DNA of 64,000 nt. Source: Kwoniella bestiolae CBS 10118 (lineage: Eukaryota > Basidiomycota > Tremellomycetes > Tremellales > Cryptococcaceae). The position numbers and the translations under genes are program-made. Below the pieces are notes generated by a model. The model saw nothing but the letters and a program-made list of their open reading frames with translations. It was not told where the DNA came from and did not search any database. Positions 1 to 10,618 of the stretch are shown here, piece by piece. Every line of letters starts with the position of its first letter. The first letter of the stretch is position 1. Location: assembly GCF_000512585.2 (NCBI RefSeq), contig NC_089242.1:2108001-2172000 (forward strand). Direction: 5' to 3'.

Positions 1-44
1 TCATCGGAATCATCTATCACACACAGATGCACTTCTTCAGCTCA

Positions 45-419
45 TCAGATCAATAATCCTGCAAGAGCTGACCTACCGATGGTGATGGGTTTCTTACCCG
101 TGCCATTACCAATTGATGTTGTTCCACTCGATTTCTGTGCACCCTGGTCAAATGTCTATTAGCTTTGTATCGGATAAGACCAACCGTGGGCAAGAAGCTC
201 ACTCCTGAGCCAAACTACAATGACATGGACGATGTTAGCGATCCTGCGTTACAAGTTATGAGCAGCATTGGCAGAGAACAGACTCACAAACCCCCTTATA
301 TCCCTTCCAGCAGGTTTCTCATCCTTCTTGACGGGTTTCTTCTTCTCCTGACTCTTTTTGGGAGAGTATTCTTCCGAGTCTGCCTTTTTAGCTGTCTTCT
401 TGGGAGTGGAAGAGGGCAT
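45..419 (-). CDS. small basic, disordered protein; not recognised
   Basis: I do not recognise the family. The first exon is 288-419, starts MPSSTPKKTAKKAD and is extremely Lys/Ser/Pro-rich. A GTGAGT donor follows. The best model has a 12-nt micro-exon at 203-214 and a last exon at 45-143, giving 80 aa ending RSALAGLLI. Skipping the micro-exon also keeps frame. An alternative intron starting at the GTAGGT near 69 could carry the gene off the window edge. The product is basic, low-complexity and without membrane segments, so a nucleic-acid- or chromatin-associated role is possible but only inferred. It is divergent from ORC2 across about 300 bp. The start is the first ATG that opens the Lys-rich frame; the upstream in-frame Met gives a composition unlike the rest. 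Confidence 0.45.
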
Positions 420-721
420 GGTGGGCTGAGCTGTATGCGTCGGAGTGAGATGCGAAGAGTAAGAATAGGGAGTATATAGGAAATGAGGAATTGAAATGAC
501 GCGCGATCCCACTCAACCAGTTGATTACATTACGATCGAACATATGATGACGCGACTTTTAACGATTTGTTGATTTTCATACTGCCCTTCTTTTCACTTC
601 TACCTACTCTTTCAACGTTCTCTTCCGACTATAACATTGATCCGAACCTCTGTACCACCGGCCAGGGCTTGAAGTGCTCCTTCTCTCTCCTCTCTGCATC
701 TGTCCCGTATCGACTCCCGTT
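420..721. promoter_or_regulatory. shared divergent promoter region (small basic gene / ORC2)
   Basis: These 302 bases separate two divergently transcribed start codons. They hold pyrimidine-rich stretches just upstream of ORC2 (about 575-720) but no motif I can name. The promoter role is inferred from position only. Confidence 0.5.
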
Positions 722-2344
722 ATGCCGCCCCGTCCCACCAAGAGAGCTCGACCCTCCTCGCCCTCTCGTTCTCTCTCACCCGACCCCGAGCCCTCAGCCT
801 CACACCTCGTCTCATTCCTAACAGGCTACGCAGACCATCACTCCTCAGCCTCGTCCTCAGGGGACGAAGGCTTTGATGTCCCATCCGACGAAGATGAGGA
901 CGAAGACCCAGATATAGACGAGGAGGAAGATCCCGATGGTACACCAACCAAAAGAGCCAAGACAGGGTTGATAGGAACCTCAACACCCAGTAGGAAGGGC
1001 ACACCACGTAAGCGCAAGGGTTCTCAGACACCTGGAAGGGGGAACACACCGAAGAAGACACCCAATAAGAGGAAATATGATCCATTGGAGATACTGGAGA
1101 AGCACGAAGAGGAAGGTATAATCAGAGTATCCAAATCTGATAAATACCTGGCATACCAATCTCGCACATCCAGAACATCCGGTAATTCCTATTCATCTTT
1201 GGCCAAACCATTATCCCAGAAACAGTATGATTCGTATACTGCGTTATCATCAAAGGCTAGAGAGAGGATAAGGCCGCCTGAAGAGTTTGAAGAGCGGTAT
1301 GATCAGTGGGAGTTAGAGTTGGACGAAGGGTTCAACCTCCTCTTTTACGGATTCGGATCGAAACGAAATACCTTGAACCGATATGTAGAGAAAAGGTTGA
1401 GTAAAAGAGGAGAAGTAGTCGTGGTCAATGGGCATTTTCCACAAATGGGCATAAGGGAGGTCTTAAACTCGATAGAAGATAATCTATCTGTTCCACAGAA
1501 TATCAAACTTCCTTCGTCTATTCTCAACAACTCCACCACTATCGAGAGATCAGCACATAGGATATACTCGTACTTCCTTCCTCCATTATCGATCCCACCG
1601 TCGAAAAAGAAAGATTATCCCACATCGAAGAATAACCTATATCTAATAATACATAATTTAGATTCAACATCGCTCAGAAAACCCATCTCCCTCTCAATCC
1701 TATCCCTACTCGCCTCGTCCCCCCGAATACACCTCATAGCAACGTTCGATCATCTCCACACGCCCCTCCTATTTTCACCATCTCTCACTAATACTCCACC
1801 GCACACATACGAAGAGGGAGGATGGAACGGGGAAATCCCAATAGAAAGAGGGTTCAATTGGCTATATCACAACATTACAACCTACGCTCCATACACCGTA
1901 GAACTATCCTACCTCAAATTATCAGCGTCCACCCACCTATCTCTATCAGGCGGTTCATCAAATACAACCGGGATATCCGAAGAAGGTGCTCTCCAAATCC
2001 TCAAATCCGTTCCCCCAATGGCAGCGAGGCTCCTCAAGTTGCTATTGACCAAACAATTATCCAACTTGCCGCCCGATGCAGCCCATCATATTGCCTATCC
2101 ACCTAATCAGGTCTCACCGGTCTTTGCGGTGGATAATGATATATTACAGTCGTTGGCGAAGGAGAAGTTCATAGCGAGGGAGGAAGAGCGGTATGATGCG
2201 TTGATAGGGGAGTATAGGGATCATGGGCTGGTGGTGGAAGCCGGTCTGGATGCTGAGGGAAGGACGGGAAGATGGGTGTGGGTACCGTTGGGTAAGGCTG
2301 CTATTGAGAGGGTTTTGGAGACTATGAAGGAGGTTGAGGTGTAG
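722..2344 (+). CDS. ORC2: origin recognition complex subunit 2
   Basis: This is subunit 2 of the origin recognition complex, which binds replication origins in the nucleus and helps load the MCM helicase. A single uninterrupted frame of 540 aa is read from the ATG at 722; an upstream in-frame ATG at 674 would add an implausible hydrophobic leader. Residues 1-130 are acidic and Ser/Pro-rich with basic patches (THKRAK-type, GSQTPGRGNTPKK), typical of the disordered Orc2 N-terminus. The AAA+-like core holds the family signature LLFYGFGSKRNTL followed by VVVVNGHFP. Later come LYLIIHNLDS and IHLIATFDHLHTP, matching the Orc2 core, and then a winged-helix-like C-terminus ending in a GRWVWVPL strand. 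Length and order agree with fungal Orc2. No intron signals are needed, which is unusual here. The 3' end converges on SNO1, 173 bp away. Confidence 0.93.
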   Translation: MPPRPTKRARPSSPSRSLSPDPEPSASHLVSFLTGYADHHSSASSSGDEGFDVPSDEDEDEDPDIDEEEDPDGTPTKRAKTGLIGTSTPSRKGTPRKRKGSQTPGRGNTPKKTPNKRKYDPLEILEKHEEEGIIRVSKSDKYLAYQSRTSRTSGNSYSSLAKPLSQKQYDSYTALSSKARERIRPPEEFEERYDQWELELDEGFNLLFYGFGSKRNTLNRYVEKRLSKRGEVVVVNGHFPQMGIREVLNSIEDNLSVPQNIKLPSSILNNSTTIERSAHRIYSYFLPPLSIPPSKKKDYPTSKNNLYLIIHNLDSTSLRKPISLSILSLLASSPRIHLIATFDHLHTPLLFSPSLTNTPPHTYEEGGWNGEIPIERGFNWLYHNITTYAPYTVELSYLKLSASTHLSLSGGSSNTTGISEEGALQILKSVPPMAARLLKLLLTKQLSNLPPDAAHHIAYPPNQVSPVFAVDNDILQSLAKEKFIAREEERYDALIGEYRDHGLVVEAGLDAEGRTGRWVWVPLGKAAIERVLETMKEVEV

Positions 2345-2517
2345 CTTCATTTGTGGTTTGTTGTACATGTATTAGATCATACTCGAATAGCATGGATGCA
2401 CAAGAAGGAAATGCATTGCAAAAATATCTATGGGTAGAAGTATCTTCTATGTCTGGTACATACAACAATTATCGTCTATAATGATGATCGATGATCGATT
2501 CAGATGTGCAAATGCTA

Positions 2518-3492
2518 TTACCTCCCCAAAACACACTTCTCAACCCAAAACTCATGTACCCTCACATCCCCACTCAACTCAGGATGAAACGACGTGACCA
2601 TCTTCCTGCCCTTCTTCAACCACACTTTCCCCAGATCATCTACATTCGGTTCACCAAGCGGCGAATCCAACGGTGGTGGAGGAGGTAAGAATTGCTCGGG
2701 CAGTTGAGCAACCACTTCGACTTGACTTTCGGGCGATAACGAGTGAACAGCGGGAGCTCGGATGAATATAGCGTTGAATGGTTTGGAGGGGTTTGAGAGG
2801 GAGGGGATGGTAAGCGGAGCTTCGAATGATTCGAGTTGGGCTGTGATGTACAAGTTAGAGATTGTTACATATGTGATATGGCGACAACGAGCTGAAGAGA
2901 GATGACACTGGGATAGGAGGGATCGAGGCAGATACTCGTACTCACTTCCATACAAATTCCTCCAAACTTTCATCCCCCCAATCCCCTCCCAACCTTTGAC
3001 CATCTTCTTCCTCCCCCCTCCAATCCCATCGACATCAGCCATCAGAATCATACCCGCACAGGTGCCCCAAACAGCCTTCTGGGGATCACGAGCAAACTCA
3101 ATCAGCGCCTCTAGTAGTCCGGGGGTATGCGAGGCTATCGAAGAGATCACCGTGGATTCTCCTCCGGGGATGACTAGAGCTTGGCATTGCTGTAGTTCGG
3201 GGAGGGTGCGGATGGGGATGGCTTTGATGGTGTGGTTTTGGGGACGCAGTCTATTCAAACAGTATCAATATCATCCACTCTAACGAAGACAAGACAATAG
3301 GAATGGAGAGTTCGATGCTTACTTTTGGAGGTAATGTATATGCTCTATGAAAGCACCTTGCAGAGCTATCGCAAATCCATCAGTCAAGTGAAAGCGAGAA
3401 GCGGCGAGGACTAGATCGATCGATGAGAAATAAGACATACCAAGCACTCCTATCACTATGGTCTCTGGCAGTTCTATGGGCTGTATGGTCAT
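2518..3492 (-). CDS. SNO1: pyridoxal 5'-phosphate synthase glutaminase subunit (PdxT/SNO)
   Basis: This is the glutamine amidotransferase subunit of the PLP (vitamin B6) synthase. It releases ammonia from glutamine and channels it to the Pdx1/SNZ subunit, which is not in this window. Four exons (3441-3492, 3323-3365, 2946-3250, 2518-2840) give 240 aa, the usual family length. Splicing rebuilds the N-terminal IGVLALQGAFIEH motif from exons 1 and 2. LVIPGGEST (glutamine-binding loop), then WGTCAGMI with the nucleophilic Cys, then LESFEAPL follow; the last is joined exactly by removal of the intron at 2841-2945. The C-terminal FHPELSGD carries the catalytic His and Glu. All catalytic residues are present, so it should be active. 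An unspliced reading through that third intron would insert about 30 residues, so the intron model is preferred. Confidence 0.93.
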
Positions 3493-3963
3493 CCTTTCTA
3501 TCTCTGACGCTGGTCTGGAGTTGACTGGTTGTTGTAAAATCGAAAAGAAAGTGATAAGAAAGGAAGATGAAAGATAACGAGATTCAACTTTTTTCTGCTA
3601 TTGAGTCAGATTCGGTTATCTCGCCTTACTAACACAAGTCATCACATCCCATCTTGCCACCCATACTTATACTGGATGCAACATCTCATTCGAGTATTAT
3701 ACATTGCTTGGGCGATGCAATGAGTATCTTATGATGATATCTGAACCCTTCACTGCGAGGATGGTCTTGCTGCATTGACTGAACAGTAATGTATATATGA
3801 TCGAAGAAGGGATATAGATTCTTCGAGTTGTTCCACACCTCCTCTTTTCAAGCAGCCATTAACGTATGGCCCATCCAAAACTCAATGCTCCATGCTATAT
3901 ACATGTTTTGCTCGTACGACATCCCTCTACATCCAACCCAACATGCCATGCAATTTCCTGCAC
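3493..3963. other. intergenic, SNO1 upstream region
   Basis: These 471 bases lie between the SNO1 start and the TMA20 stop. There is no convincing coding frame or RNA gene. They contain T-rich patches near the SNO1 start, presumably promoter, together with the 3' untranslated region of TMA20. Confidence 0.4.
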
Positions 3964-5178
3964 CTATAATCCAATCGTATCCACTTTCCAAAGATCGTCC
4001 CTATTGCCCAAACAGTCAATATTCAGCCTAGGCTCCTTGTCATAGAGAGAGATAGGAAAGGTCAGCTCACCCAATCCAGCAGATCACTTCCACCGCAACA
4101 CCCTTTCCAGCTTTCTTGATCTCCTCACTTGACGCTACCAGTTTTCCTACCCCACAAGCGTGCTCTTTCCCTTCCGCATGTATAGCTACTATCTCATCTT
4201 TCGGCAGACCATCTGGTAGTTTACCTCCTGCCGATAATAGTCCAGGGGCCATCATGTTCGCGCCCTGTACTCATTCATATCAGCTGATAGGTCTCTCAAA
4301 GGGAACAGGGCTATGCTTCAAAGGTGATCCAATGTAGCAGAGGGTTCGAATAAGTTTGTCGTGAAGAGATGACTCACAGCAAGCAAGAATTTGATGGCTC
4401 CTCTGTCTATCTGAACGTGGGGTAACATATCTGGGTCTGCATGTTGATTCTCGTCAGTCATCGACGTTACCATAGTCTTCGAATAGCTGGCAGTCAGAAG
4501 ACGACTCACATTTATGCAATAATTTTAGAGTAGGTACGAAAGGTCCGTCGAAATGCTGGAAGAATAAGGGGACAGTCTGCACAGTGAATATACTAATTCT
4601 ATCATGACTGCATACCCCGGAACGATCAGCTTCCACATCTTATCATACAATCGTTCATTTATGGGATTTGACGTAACGAAAGACCACAACTTGCAAGGCA
4701 TAGATAACAGGTGATAACGCACAACGAAGGGACATAGAGATCGCACAACATACCACTTAGTCAACCCCAGCGCCTCCTTCTTAGGCCAAATCTCATCAAT
4801 CACACTCAAGTTAGCCTCCCCCTCCCCACCCTCATTATCCTCCTTATCCTTCTCCTCCTTATCTTTCCCCTTCCCACCCTTGCCCTTGCCCTTCCCTCCC
4901 TTCTTCCCACCCTTCTTACCTCCCCCGCTCTCCTCTTCCGGCTCGGGCGCAGGAGCAGAAGAAGCCTCAATTTCTACGGGTGCAGCAGCAGATGGGTCTC
5001 GGTAGGCTGGTTGGGTTAGGAATGGGATCTGGGTGAGGAGGGAGGATCGGATATTACGTTGGACGGATGATTTCAGGGAGGTTGAGGAGGAGACATCCTC
5101 TTTGGGGTTGAACCTGCGAACACTGAGTTAGCTATGCGCTCAGTTCGCCTGAAATGGGGAGACGTACTTTTTGAACAT
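3964..5178 (-). CDS. TMA20: MCT-1/Tma20 translation factor (PUA domain)
   Basis: Tma20/MCT-1 pairs with Tma22/DENR at the ribosome and acts in recycling and re-initiation. Six exons (5168-5178, 4754-5113, 4510-4607, 4378-4436, 4071-4264, 3964-4000) give 252 aa. The 11-nt first exon encodes MFKK, continued as FNPKEDVSSSTSLKSSVQ, the family N-terminus. Exon 3 gives HDRISIFTVQTVPLFFQHFD followed by GPFVPTLKLLHK. Exon 4 gives VQIDRGAIKFLLA. The PUA domain follows with GANMMAPGLLS and IVAIHAEGKEHACGVG, and the last exon supplies DDLWKVDTIGL. Odd feature: about 80 residues rich in Lys, Gly and Glu are inserted between the N-terminal domain and the PUA half, making the protein about 70 aa longer than the usual 180. 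Splice phases all agree, so the gene looks functional. Confidence 0.93.
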
Positions 5179-5451
5179 GCTGCTGATGTACTCAATTGGT
5201 GCTGATATGCGTAGAATATTACAGAAGTGCAGTAGCAACTTCGCAAAACTGATTAAATCCGGTTCATTTGTGTAGTTGTTGGTCTTTACCGATGACGTTC
5301 AAACATTTTGCCCAAACCTTGAATGTGGCACCTCAAGCAGCCTAAAATCCGTTAGTTTTTGGCAATGGACATCCGCAGAAAAGACAAGAACACATAGCCT
5401 ATGAGGTTTTATTTGGATACATTTCAACTTAGCATAGCCACGGAGCAGTCG

Positions 5452-6257
5452 TTATTCACTACTATCATTCCCAGTCACTATCAAAGTTGATGAAAGCATT
5501 CTCCCAACCCGAGGAGTGCCTGAGCGACCATCCGAACTCCTCCTGCCAATCAGGTCGCTGAAAGATGAAGCTTCGATCAACCAGTATAGGTTGACCACTT
5601 GTCTGACACATGTCCTTGATCTGCCCTTTCCACGCGGTCTTGAGCTTTGGCAGCTCATAATCGACTGTTTCCTCAAGCTGTTATAATTGGTTCTTTGCAG
5701 TATCATCTTACCCAAAATCCTGTCGTCAAGCTTCGAAGCCACACCTAAAACCTCCCAGACTTTCGAGTCTGCCATGGCTGCCTCGGATAAGCGTTGTCGA
5801 ACCTTGTCGGTATACTCTCGCTTACATTCATACTGATGACATAGCTTGAGGACTGTGTACAGGTCTGATATGGTGGATGATGGTAACATGGGGATTGGAG
5901 TAATGAGGATGGATAGGAAACCCTCGAGTGCGTTCGACGTACAATCGATGTCGATGGGATCTGGGTTGAGCCCTGGTTTATGTGTTTCGGAGTCCGCCTG
6001 AACGTCACCATCTACGGCGGGTTGTGGGATCACCAACATAGATGCGAGTATTTCGCTGACACTGTGAAGGTTCCACTCTCTCAGCGACCCCCAGGTCATA
6101 TTGCGTGAAGAGTAGTTGAGGCTTACTTGTACTTCAGAAGAGTCTTTTTATCCAGCCTGAACAAAGCTCCCTGGTTTGAGCTGAAAGTGACATCACCCTT
6201 ACTGAAGATAGGGTGGGAAGAAGTCCCGTCTTTGGATGGATCGTTGTTGGTTGACAT
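5452..6257 (-). pseudogene. BTB-1: BTB/POZ-like paralogue with one frameshift
   Basis: First of the BTB-like array. Exon 1 (6127-6257) starts MSTNNDPSKDGTS and holds the family SKGDVTFSS...GALFRLDKKTLL segment. The intron 6062-6126 splits a codon in phase 2, as in the other copies. Exon 2 (from 6061) has ILASMLVIPQPA, PIDIDCTSNALEGFL, LCHQYEC and WEVLGVASKLDDR. Near 5672-5685 the frame slips by one base. The open frame then runs to 5452 with a Ser/Arg-rich tail unlike the family. The frame shifted by one contains the expected KTAWKGQIKDMCQ and the ending SGWENAFINFDSDWE, stopping at 5465. Either a real one-base indel or a sequencing error; the gene is otherwise complete. It is the most upstream copy of the minus-strand block. 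Confidence 0.7.
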
Positions 6258-7049
6258 AATGGACCACAGGACAGTTTGTTCGAGAGGATCGACAGTGCTG
6301 TTACAGGAGACTTGATAGTGCAGCGCTAGTAATACATACGAAGAACGAGCGATGAATCGTGGGAATACATCTCCGTTTGCTGTAGGTTGCACCAAGAGGT
6401 ATCAATGAGAATTATTGCCTCAGTCGACTGCGACGTCATTTCGTGGACGATTGTTTTTATATTTTGGTAGCTCCATAATGAGACACAAGGATTGATGACT
6501 ACGCACTCATACGTCTGCATTCTCTAGATTGAAAGGTAAAACAGCCTTCGCTAAATGCTGGGTGAAAGGGAACCCCAGCTTTCGGGAGGTGCGCTCGTTG
6601 TCTTGACTCATTCTTAGAGATCGGTTAGACTCGCCGGGTGATATCGAATGGACTGTCTGTATGCGACGATGATCAGATATGAAAATGTGGAACAAAAAGA
6701 GAGGAGTGAAAAGACGACGCGACTGAATCAGCTTGTCCATGACAGGTTTGTGGAATTTGGGTTCGTATTTCAGACTACACTTCTGGAGTCGTATCTGACT
6801 GGCATAGGCCCTAGAGACACGATCTTTCAAGGACTGCATATCACATGAAATCCTTCCGGTCCTTGAAGTCGTCAAGGAGGATCCACTGTATCTCTCAAGG
6901 AACCTTAATCAAACTGGCCGAAACTACTGGGTAGAGCATTCAATCATCTTCGTTCGGCCCGGTTGCATTGGAAGATTGGTGATCGATCTGCTTCCTGGAA
7001 AAGACATTAGTCAGATCATCGTCACCGGAGAGGACACAGTGTTCATTGC
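6258..7049. other. intergenic between BTB-1 and BTB-2
   Basis: About 790 bases without a supported gene. A 122-codon minus-strand frame (6507-6875) shows no BTB-family motif, no splice-supported partner exon and no recognisable domain, so it is not annotated. Decayed paralogue sequence is possible but I could not recognise it. Confidence 0.4.
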
Positions 7050-7826
7050 TCACTCTTCATCTTCACCGTCAAAATGCACATCTTCTCTCGCTTCAAACTT
7101 TTTACCGACCTCTCCCCAGGAATATCCGTAAGGCCAGCAGTCTTCTACCACAGTCGGATTGTCCAATGCGGCTCTCAACAGTCGCCATTGCCAAGAAGGA
7201 GGAAGTTCGTCCATACTTTAAGCATTTCTTCCTCTATGCCTTTTCCTGCCCCTGGTGAAGGTGGCAGGTGTCATTCTCTCTAATGCTGCTCTATCCATAT
7301 GTCTGTCTCTCCTCTCCGCAGGCCAAAAAAGCAGCTCCCAAGGGTCTTCGACGCTGAGGTCATACATTCTTTGTCTGAATCTCTTCAAAATGCACTGATC
7401 GATGCCCCACTTCTCACAAGCCGAGAGCAGAGCTTCAGTATGGTCAAAATTCGTTTCGAGCTTCTTGGGTTGCAAAGAAGTGATATGGTTGAGGAGAATC
7501 TCAAGTAAGGTGCTGCTGAGATCAACGTCTATGGGACTCGCTATAGAACCCATCAGTCCTACTCTGACAGCCAGTCGTCTTAAGTATTCCAAGGAAGTTA
7601 TTACATACCTTTGAGGGGAAGAACCTCCAGCATGTCAGAAATGACAAAACTTAGAGCAAAGTCAGCCGAGGCATCAGATACTGTTCACATCGACTAGAGC
7701 TCACCTTTTCTGAGAGATTCGTTGTTGGCATACCCCAAATAGGAAGCCGTCCTCCGATCTGAACCATATATCACCGACACAGAAATGTTCGTGAATACGC
7801 CCTTTAGGGAGAGGGAGTGGCGGCAT
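7050..7826 (-). pseudogene. BTB-2: BTB/POZ-like paralogue with in-frame TAA
   Basis: Three exons. Exon 1 (7705-7826) encodes MPPLPLPKGRIHEHFCVGDI and then WFRSEDGFLFGVCQQRISQK. The phase-2 intron precedes exon 2 (7609-7649), SFVISDMLEVLPLK. A second intron, not seen in most copies, leads to exon 3 (to 7540) with SPIDVDLSSTLLEILL, LSACEKWGI and DPWELLFWPAERRD. At 7218-7220 an in-frame TAA interrupts the protein. The same frame then continues without further stops as SMDELPPSWQWRLLRAALDN and ends WGEVGKKFEAREDVHFDG before TGA at 7050. The family tail is therefore preserved behind one nonsense codon. Recent inactivation is the simplest reading. A truncated protein without the tail, or stop readthrough, cannot be excluded. 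Confidence 0.7.
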
Positions 7827-8169
7827 ATTGAAATTGTCGACCAGAGGTGATTAGCTTGTTGCACACGAAGAAGTACAAAAGGACTATGGCAAAAAGCATT
7901 GTTTAAGACCTTCCATGAGAAGGTTGGTAAGACTATCACATGTGATCAAACGATCATAAGTGTGGCGTCATTCCGATTGCGACGAGCTGATAGGGTTGTA
8001 AAGCAGTTTGACCGCGTCTTGTATGATCACGCTTGCATGCAGAATTTCTGTGGGAAATGAATTGCTAAACACCTTGAGGGGATAACAGCGCATACTGAAT
8101 TACCATCTACATCACTTCAAGACTAAGTTACCAAGTGGAGCGCAAAATTGCTGTCAGCATTTAGCCCTG
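7827..8169. other. intergenic between BTB-2 and BTB-3
   Basis: About 340 bases with no supported coding frame, RNA or repeat. It is presumed to hold the BTB-2 upstream region and the BTB-3 3' end. Confidence 0.35.
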
Positions 8170-9023
8170 TCATGAAGTATGAGGGAACGGGAACACATAC
8201 CTGTCAGAGGCAAAGCCATCACAAATTCTTGCCCAATCGTCGACAAAAGTCAACGCAACTATTTCGGTGGGTCCCCATGCGTTGGTCTTATACTCCCTTC
8301 CCTTCTTTGAGACGGGGGTGACTCAAGCCAAACGGTCAGCAGTGGCTCTCTCAGCTTTGAGAGCCAAATTGTATAACCTTCCTTGCCGTGCCCATGAAAG
8401 CTCCGACATTCGAATTACAAAGACCCCATCATACTTGTCTTCTGGTTCTCTTCCTCGTGAAAAGCTTTCCAGGGTCATTCTCTTGAGGGCCATTACGCCA
8501 AGCTTCCTATCATCCAGCTTGGAAGCCAAAGCAAGCAATCGCCAAAGTTTGCCCACGCTCTCCCCTTCAAGTCTTTCTCTCACCAATCCGACGTGTTCCT
8601 CTGTGCATTCGAATCTGTCACACAGGTGAAGGAGCTTGGCAGTATCGGCGAAAGATGTCGGGGGGAGAAGGGGAATGTCCGCACCCAGGAAGGCGAGGAA
8701 GTACCCAGTAAGAGTTGAGTCTGCATCGATCTCGAATGTGTTCCCCCTTCTCATGAGTTCCGAGTGCGAGATGTCTTCTCCCGTCCACCTCCCATGCTGG
8801 TTTGGGAAGGGCGAGCATGTTCTTGAAGACTTGGCTATTCCAAGATATCGCCCACTTTATCAGCATTCCGACGCACAGGACGAAGCGGATCTGTGATGTA
8901 CTTCCCACGAGCCAGACGCTCGCACTTTGCTGCGAAGTGGGCTTTGTCATTTGCCACTATGACGATGTCCCCAGCGGTGAAAGACGGATGAAATACTGGT
9001 TCTTGAGCTACTGTGTCGGTCAT
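8170..9023 (-). pseudogene. BTB-3: BTB/POZ-like paralogue with frameshift and in-frame stop
   Basis: Exon 1 (8902-9023) reads MTDTVAQEPVFHPSFTAGDI and then VIVANDKAHFAAKCERLARG. After the phase-2 intron, exon 2 (from 8834) starts NQVFKNMLALPKPAWE. At a G5 run (8743-8747 on the plus strand as C5) the frame is broken. Removing one base joins HEKG to NTFEIDADSTLTGYFLAF, the family PIDID-like segment. The frame then continues with LLHLCDRFEC, LALASKLDDRKLGVMALKRM. An in-frame TGA follows ATADRLA (about 8330). Beyond it the same frame still encodes the family tail, FVDDWARICDGFAS, and stops at 8170. Two lesions make a functional full-length product unlikely. The copy resembles BTB-1 most closely (ASKLDDR motif). 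Confidence 0.68.
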
Positions 9024-9544
9024 CCTACCAGGATAATGATTGAGGATGATAATCGCAAATATAATTATACGATGGTGAGAACAGCAGCCTCAGAATTGCA
9101 AATGATCTTTTTCACCATAAATGCCCAGAAATCACAGAGTCTGACCGCTTGGTCGCACTTCGCTCCTCACTCTTGTCTCTATGTTGTAAGACACGATCTT
9201 TTGGCGTTGAGTAGCGTACTTGTCCAAGGCCTAGATTGGAGTTCAAAATAAGCCCAGAAAATGACCAAAGGTTTTCGTACTTGGACCTCGTCAGTGTGGC
9301 CTGCTGTCCCTTTCGATGTTTGCGACCAACCGGGCACGAAAAAGAGGTACATGATGCATATGAATATATTCGATCAACTAATCATCGCCAAGCTAGAAAT
9401 GGTGTCTCGTGAGGATTCCCAGATGCTGTATGACATACATCGTCCGCTTTGCGCCCCTGTCGAATATCTGGGATCAAACTCTTTTAGCAAATGGCATATC
9501 TCCTCGGACACACGCAGGCTGTCATGTCACTCACTCGATTACCA
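9024..9544. other. intergenic between BTB-3 and BTB-4
   Basis: About 520 bases. Two plus-strand open frames cross it, but they overlap BTB-3 or BTB-4 and lack domain or splice support. I see nothing else. Confidence 0.35.
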
Positions 9545-10282
9545 TTATTTCGGATTGAATCTCTGAGACACCCCATCCCAATCACCAGTCACCTCGAATT
9601 GATACAACCTGGGTCCGTATTGCGTAACTCCATTGACGGGGACAAAAGCCATGCGAAGGATCTCCAATTGCCAGGACTCCGGTAATTTCCCTAGCGCGCG
9701 CCAAAGAGGCATGAACACCCCCTTTCATGAGCTTTCGTAGGCGTTCTGAGCCATAAATGACTGAGGGGACATTCTTCTGAGAGCTTCGCGAGCCATGGGT
9801 ATGTCGTGTCTTTTACCTGACCATATGAGGAGTTGCCACTGGCAATCCTCAATTTGCATCAACAGCCGATCTCGCACCAGGGATTCAATGTTCTTGTCAA
9901 CATCGTATTTATCGCATAATTCCAAAAGGTCTAAAGTTTGTCGGAATGCGCAGGAAGGAATGGGTGGTTTGGACACGTTCACCAGGTTCAGGAACAGGTC
10001 GATGACGTCTGAGTGATAGTCTAGGTCAATTGGGTCGATCAAACCAAGTAGATCTTTGGGGTAGGAAGATGTGTTGGAGGAAGGAGGCGGAAGATCAAAC
10101 AGGCTGGCGAAGAAGGTACTGGCATTGCACATCATCCTTAGTATTAGACCGGATACGGCTGCCCGGAGCTCCATTTCGACTCACCTTGATCTGACCAGGC
10201 GCCATGAGTCGGCCATGAGGATTATCATGTCTAGGGAACGAAGCTGGATATCTCCTTGGTTGTGGTACGGATGGATGGCCAT
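9545..10282 (-). pseudogene. BTB-4: BTB/POZ-like paralogue with in-frame TGA
   Basis: Exon 1 (10185-10282) reads MAIHPYHNQGDIQLRSLDMI and ILMADSWRLVRS. The phase-2 intron 10119-10184 leads to exon 2, which starts STFFASLFDLPPPSSN. Next come PIDLDYHSDVIDLFLNLVNV, LELCDKYDVDKN, WQLLIWSGKRHD and AREALRRMSPQSF. An in-frame TGA at 9725-9727 follows NAYESS. The frame then continues uninterrupted as GVFMPLWRALGKLPESWQLE and ends with GDWDGVSQRFNPK before TAA at 9545, the full family tail. The single nonsense codon is the only defect. If translation stops there, the product is a BTB core without the W...FNP tail. Confidence 0.7.
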
Positions 10283-10618
10283 TTTGAGGATTGGGAGCAA
10301 GAAGTTCAGTGGAATTTTGCACAAGTACAAGATACACTGCGTATGGATCACGATACAAGAGCTAGGTGTCACAGACTGAGGCTTATGGGTATCATTGATG
10401 AGATTTGAGGGAAGGGAAGAAGAAAGAAGAAACAGGAAAGAGGAAAGAGGAAAGAACGAATGAATCGATATCCCAGAGAGGAATCACTGGCATATGAGAA
10501 ACAAAAATCTGAGCATCGCACGGACCCCTCTCGAGCACGGATCACTCATGTGTCTCATCAAACATGAATATGACAACAGTGAACCCAATAATGGCATATG
10601 CCCTAAATACCTACATGT
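10283..10618. other. intergenic between BTB-4 and glycosyltransferase
   Basis: 336 bases holding the presumed BTB-4 promoter and the glycosyltransferase 3' end. A purine-rich stretch (about 10405-10450, GAAGAAAGAAG-like) is the only compositional feature. Confidence 0.35.

Noticed and set aside
6507..6875. 122-codon minus-strand frame between BTB-1 and BTB-2
   Set aside because: I looked for BTB-family motifs and found none; no supporting intron or start context.
8802..9566. Plus-strand frames opposite BTB-3 and in the BTB-3/BTB-4 gap
   Set aside because: They are shadows of the minus-strand copies or unsupported spacer frames.
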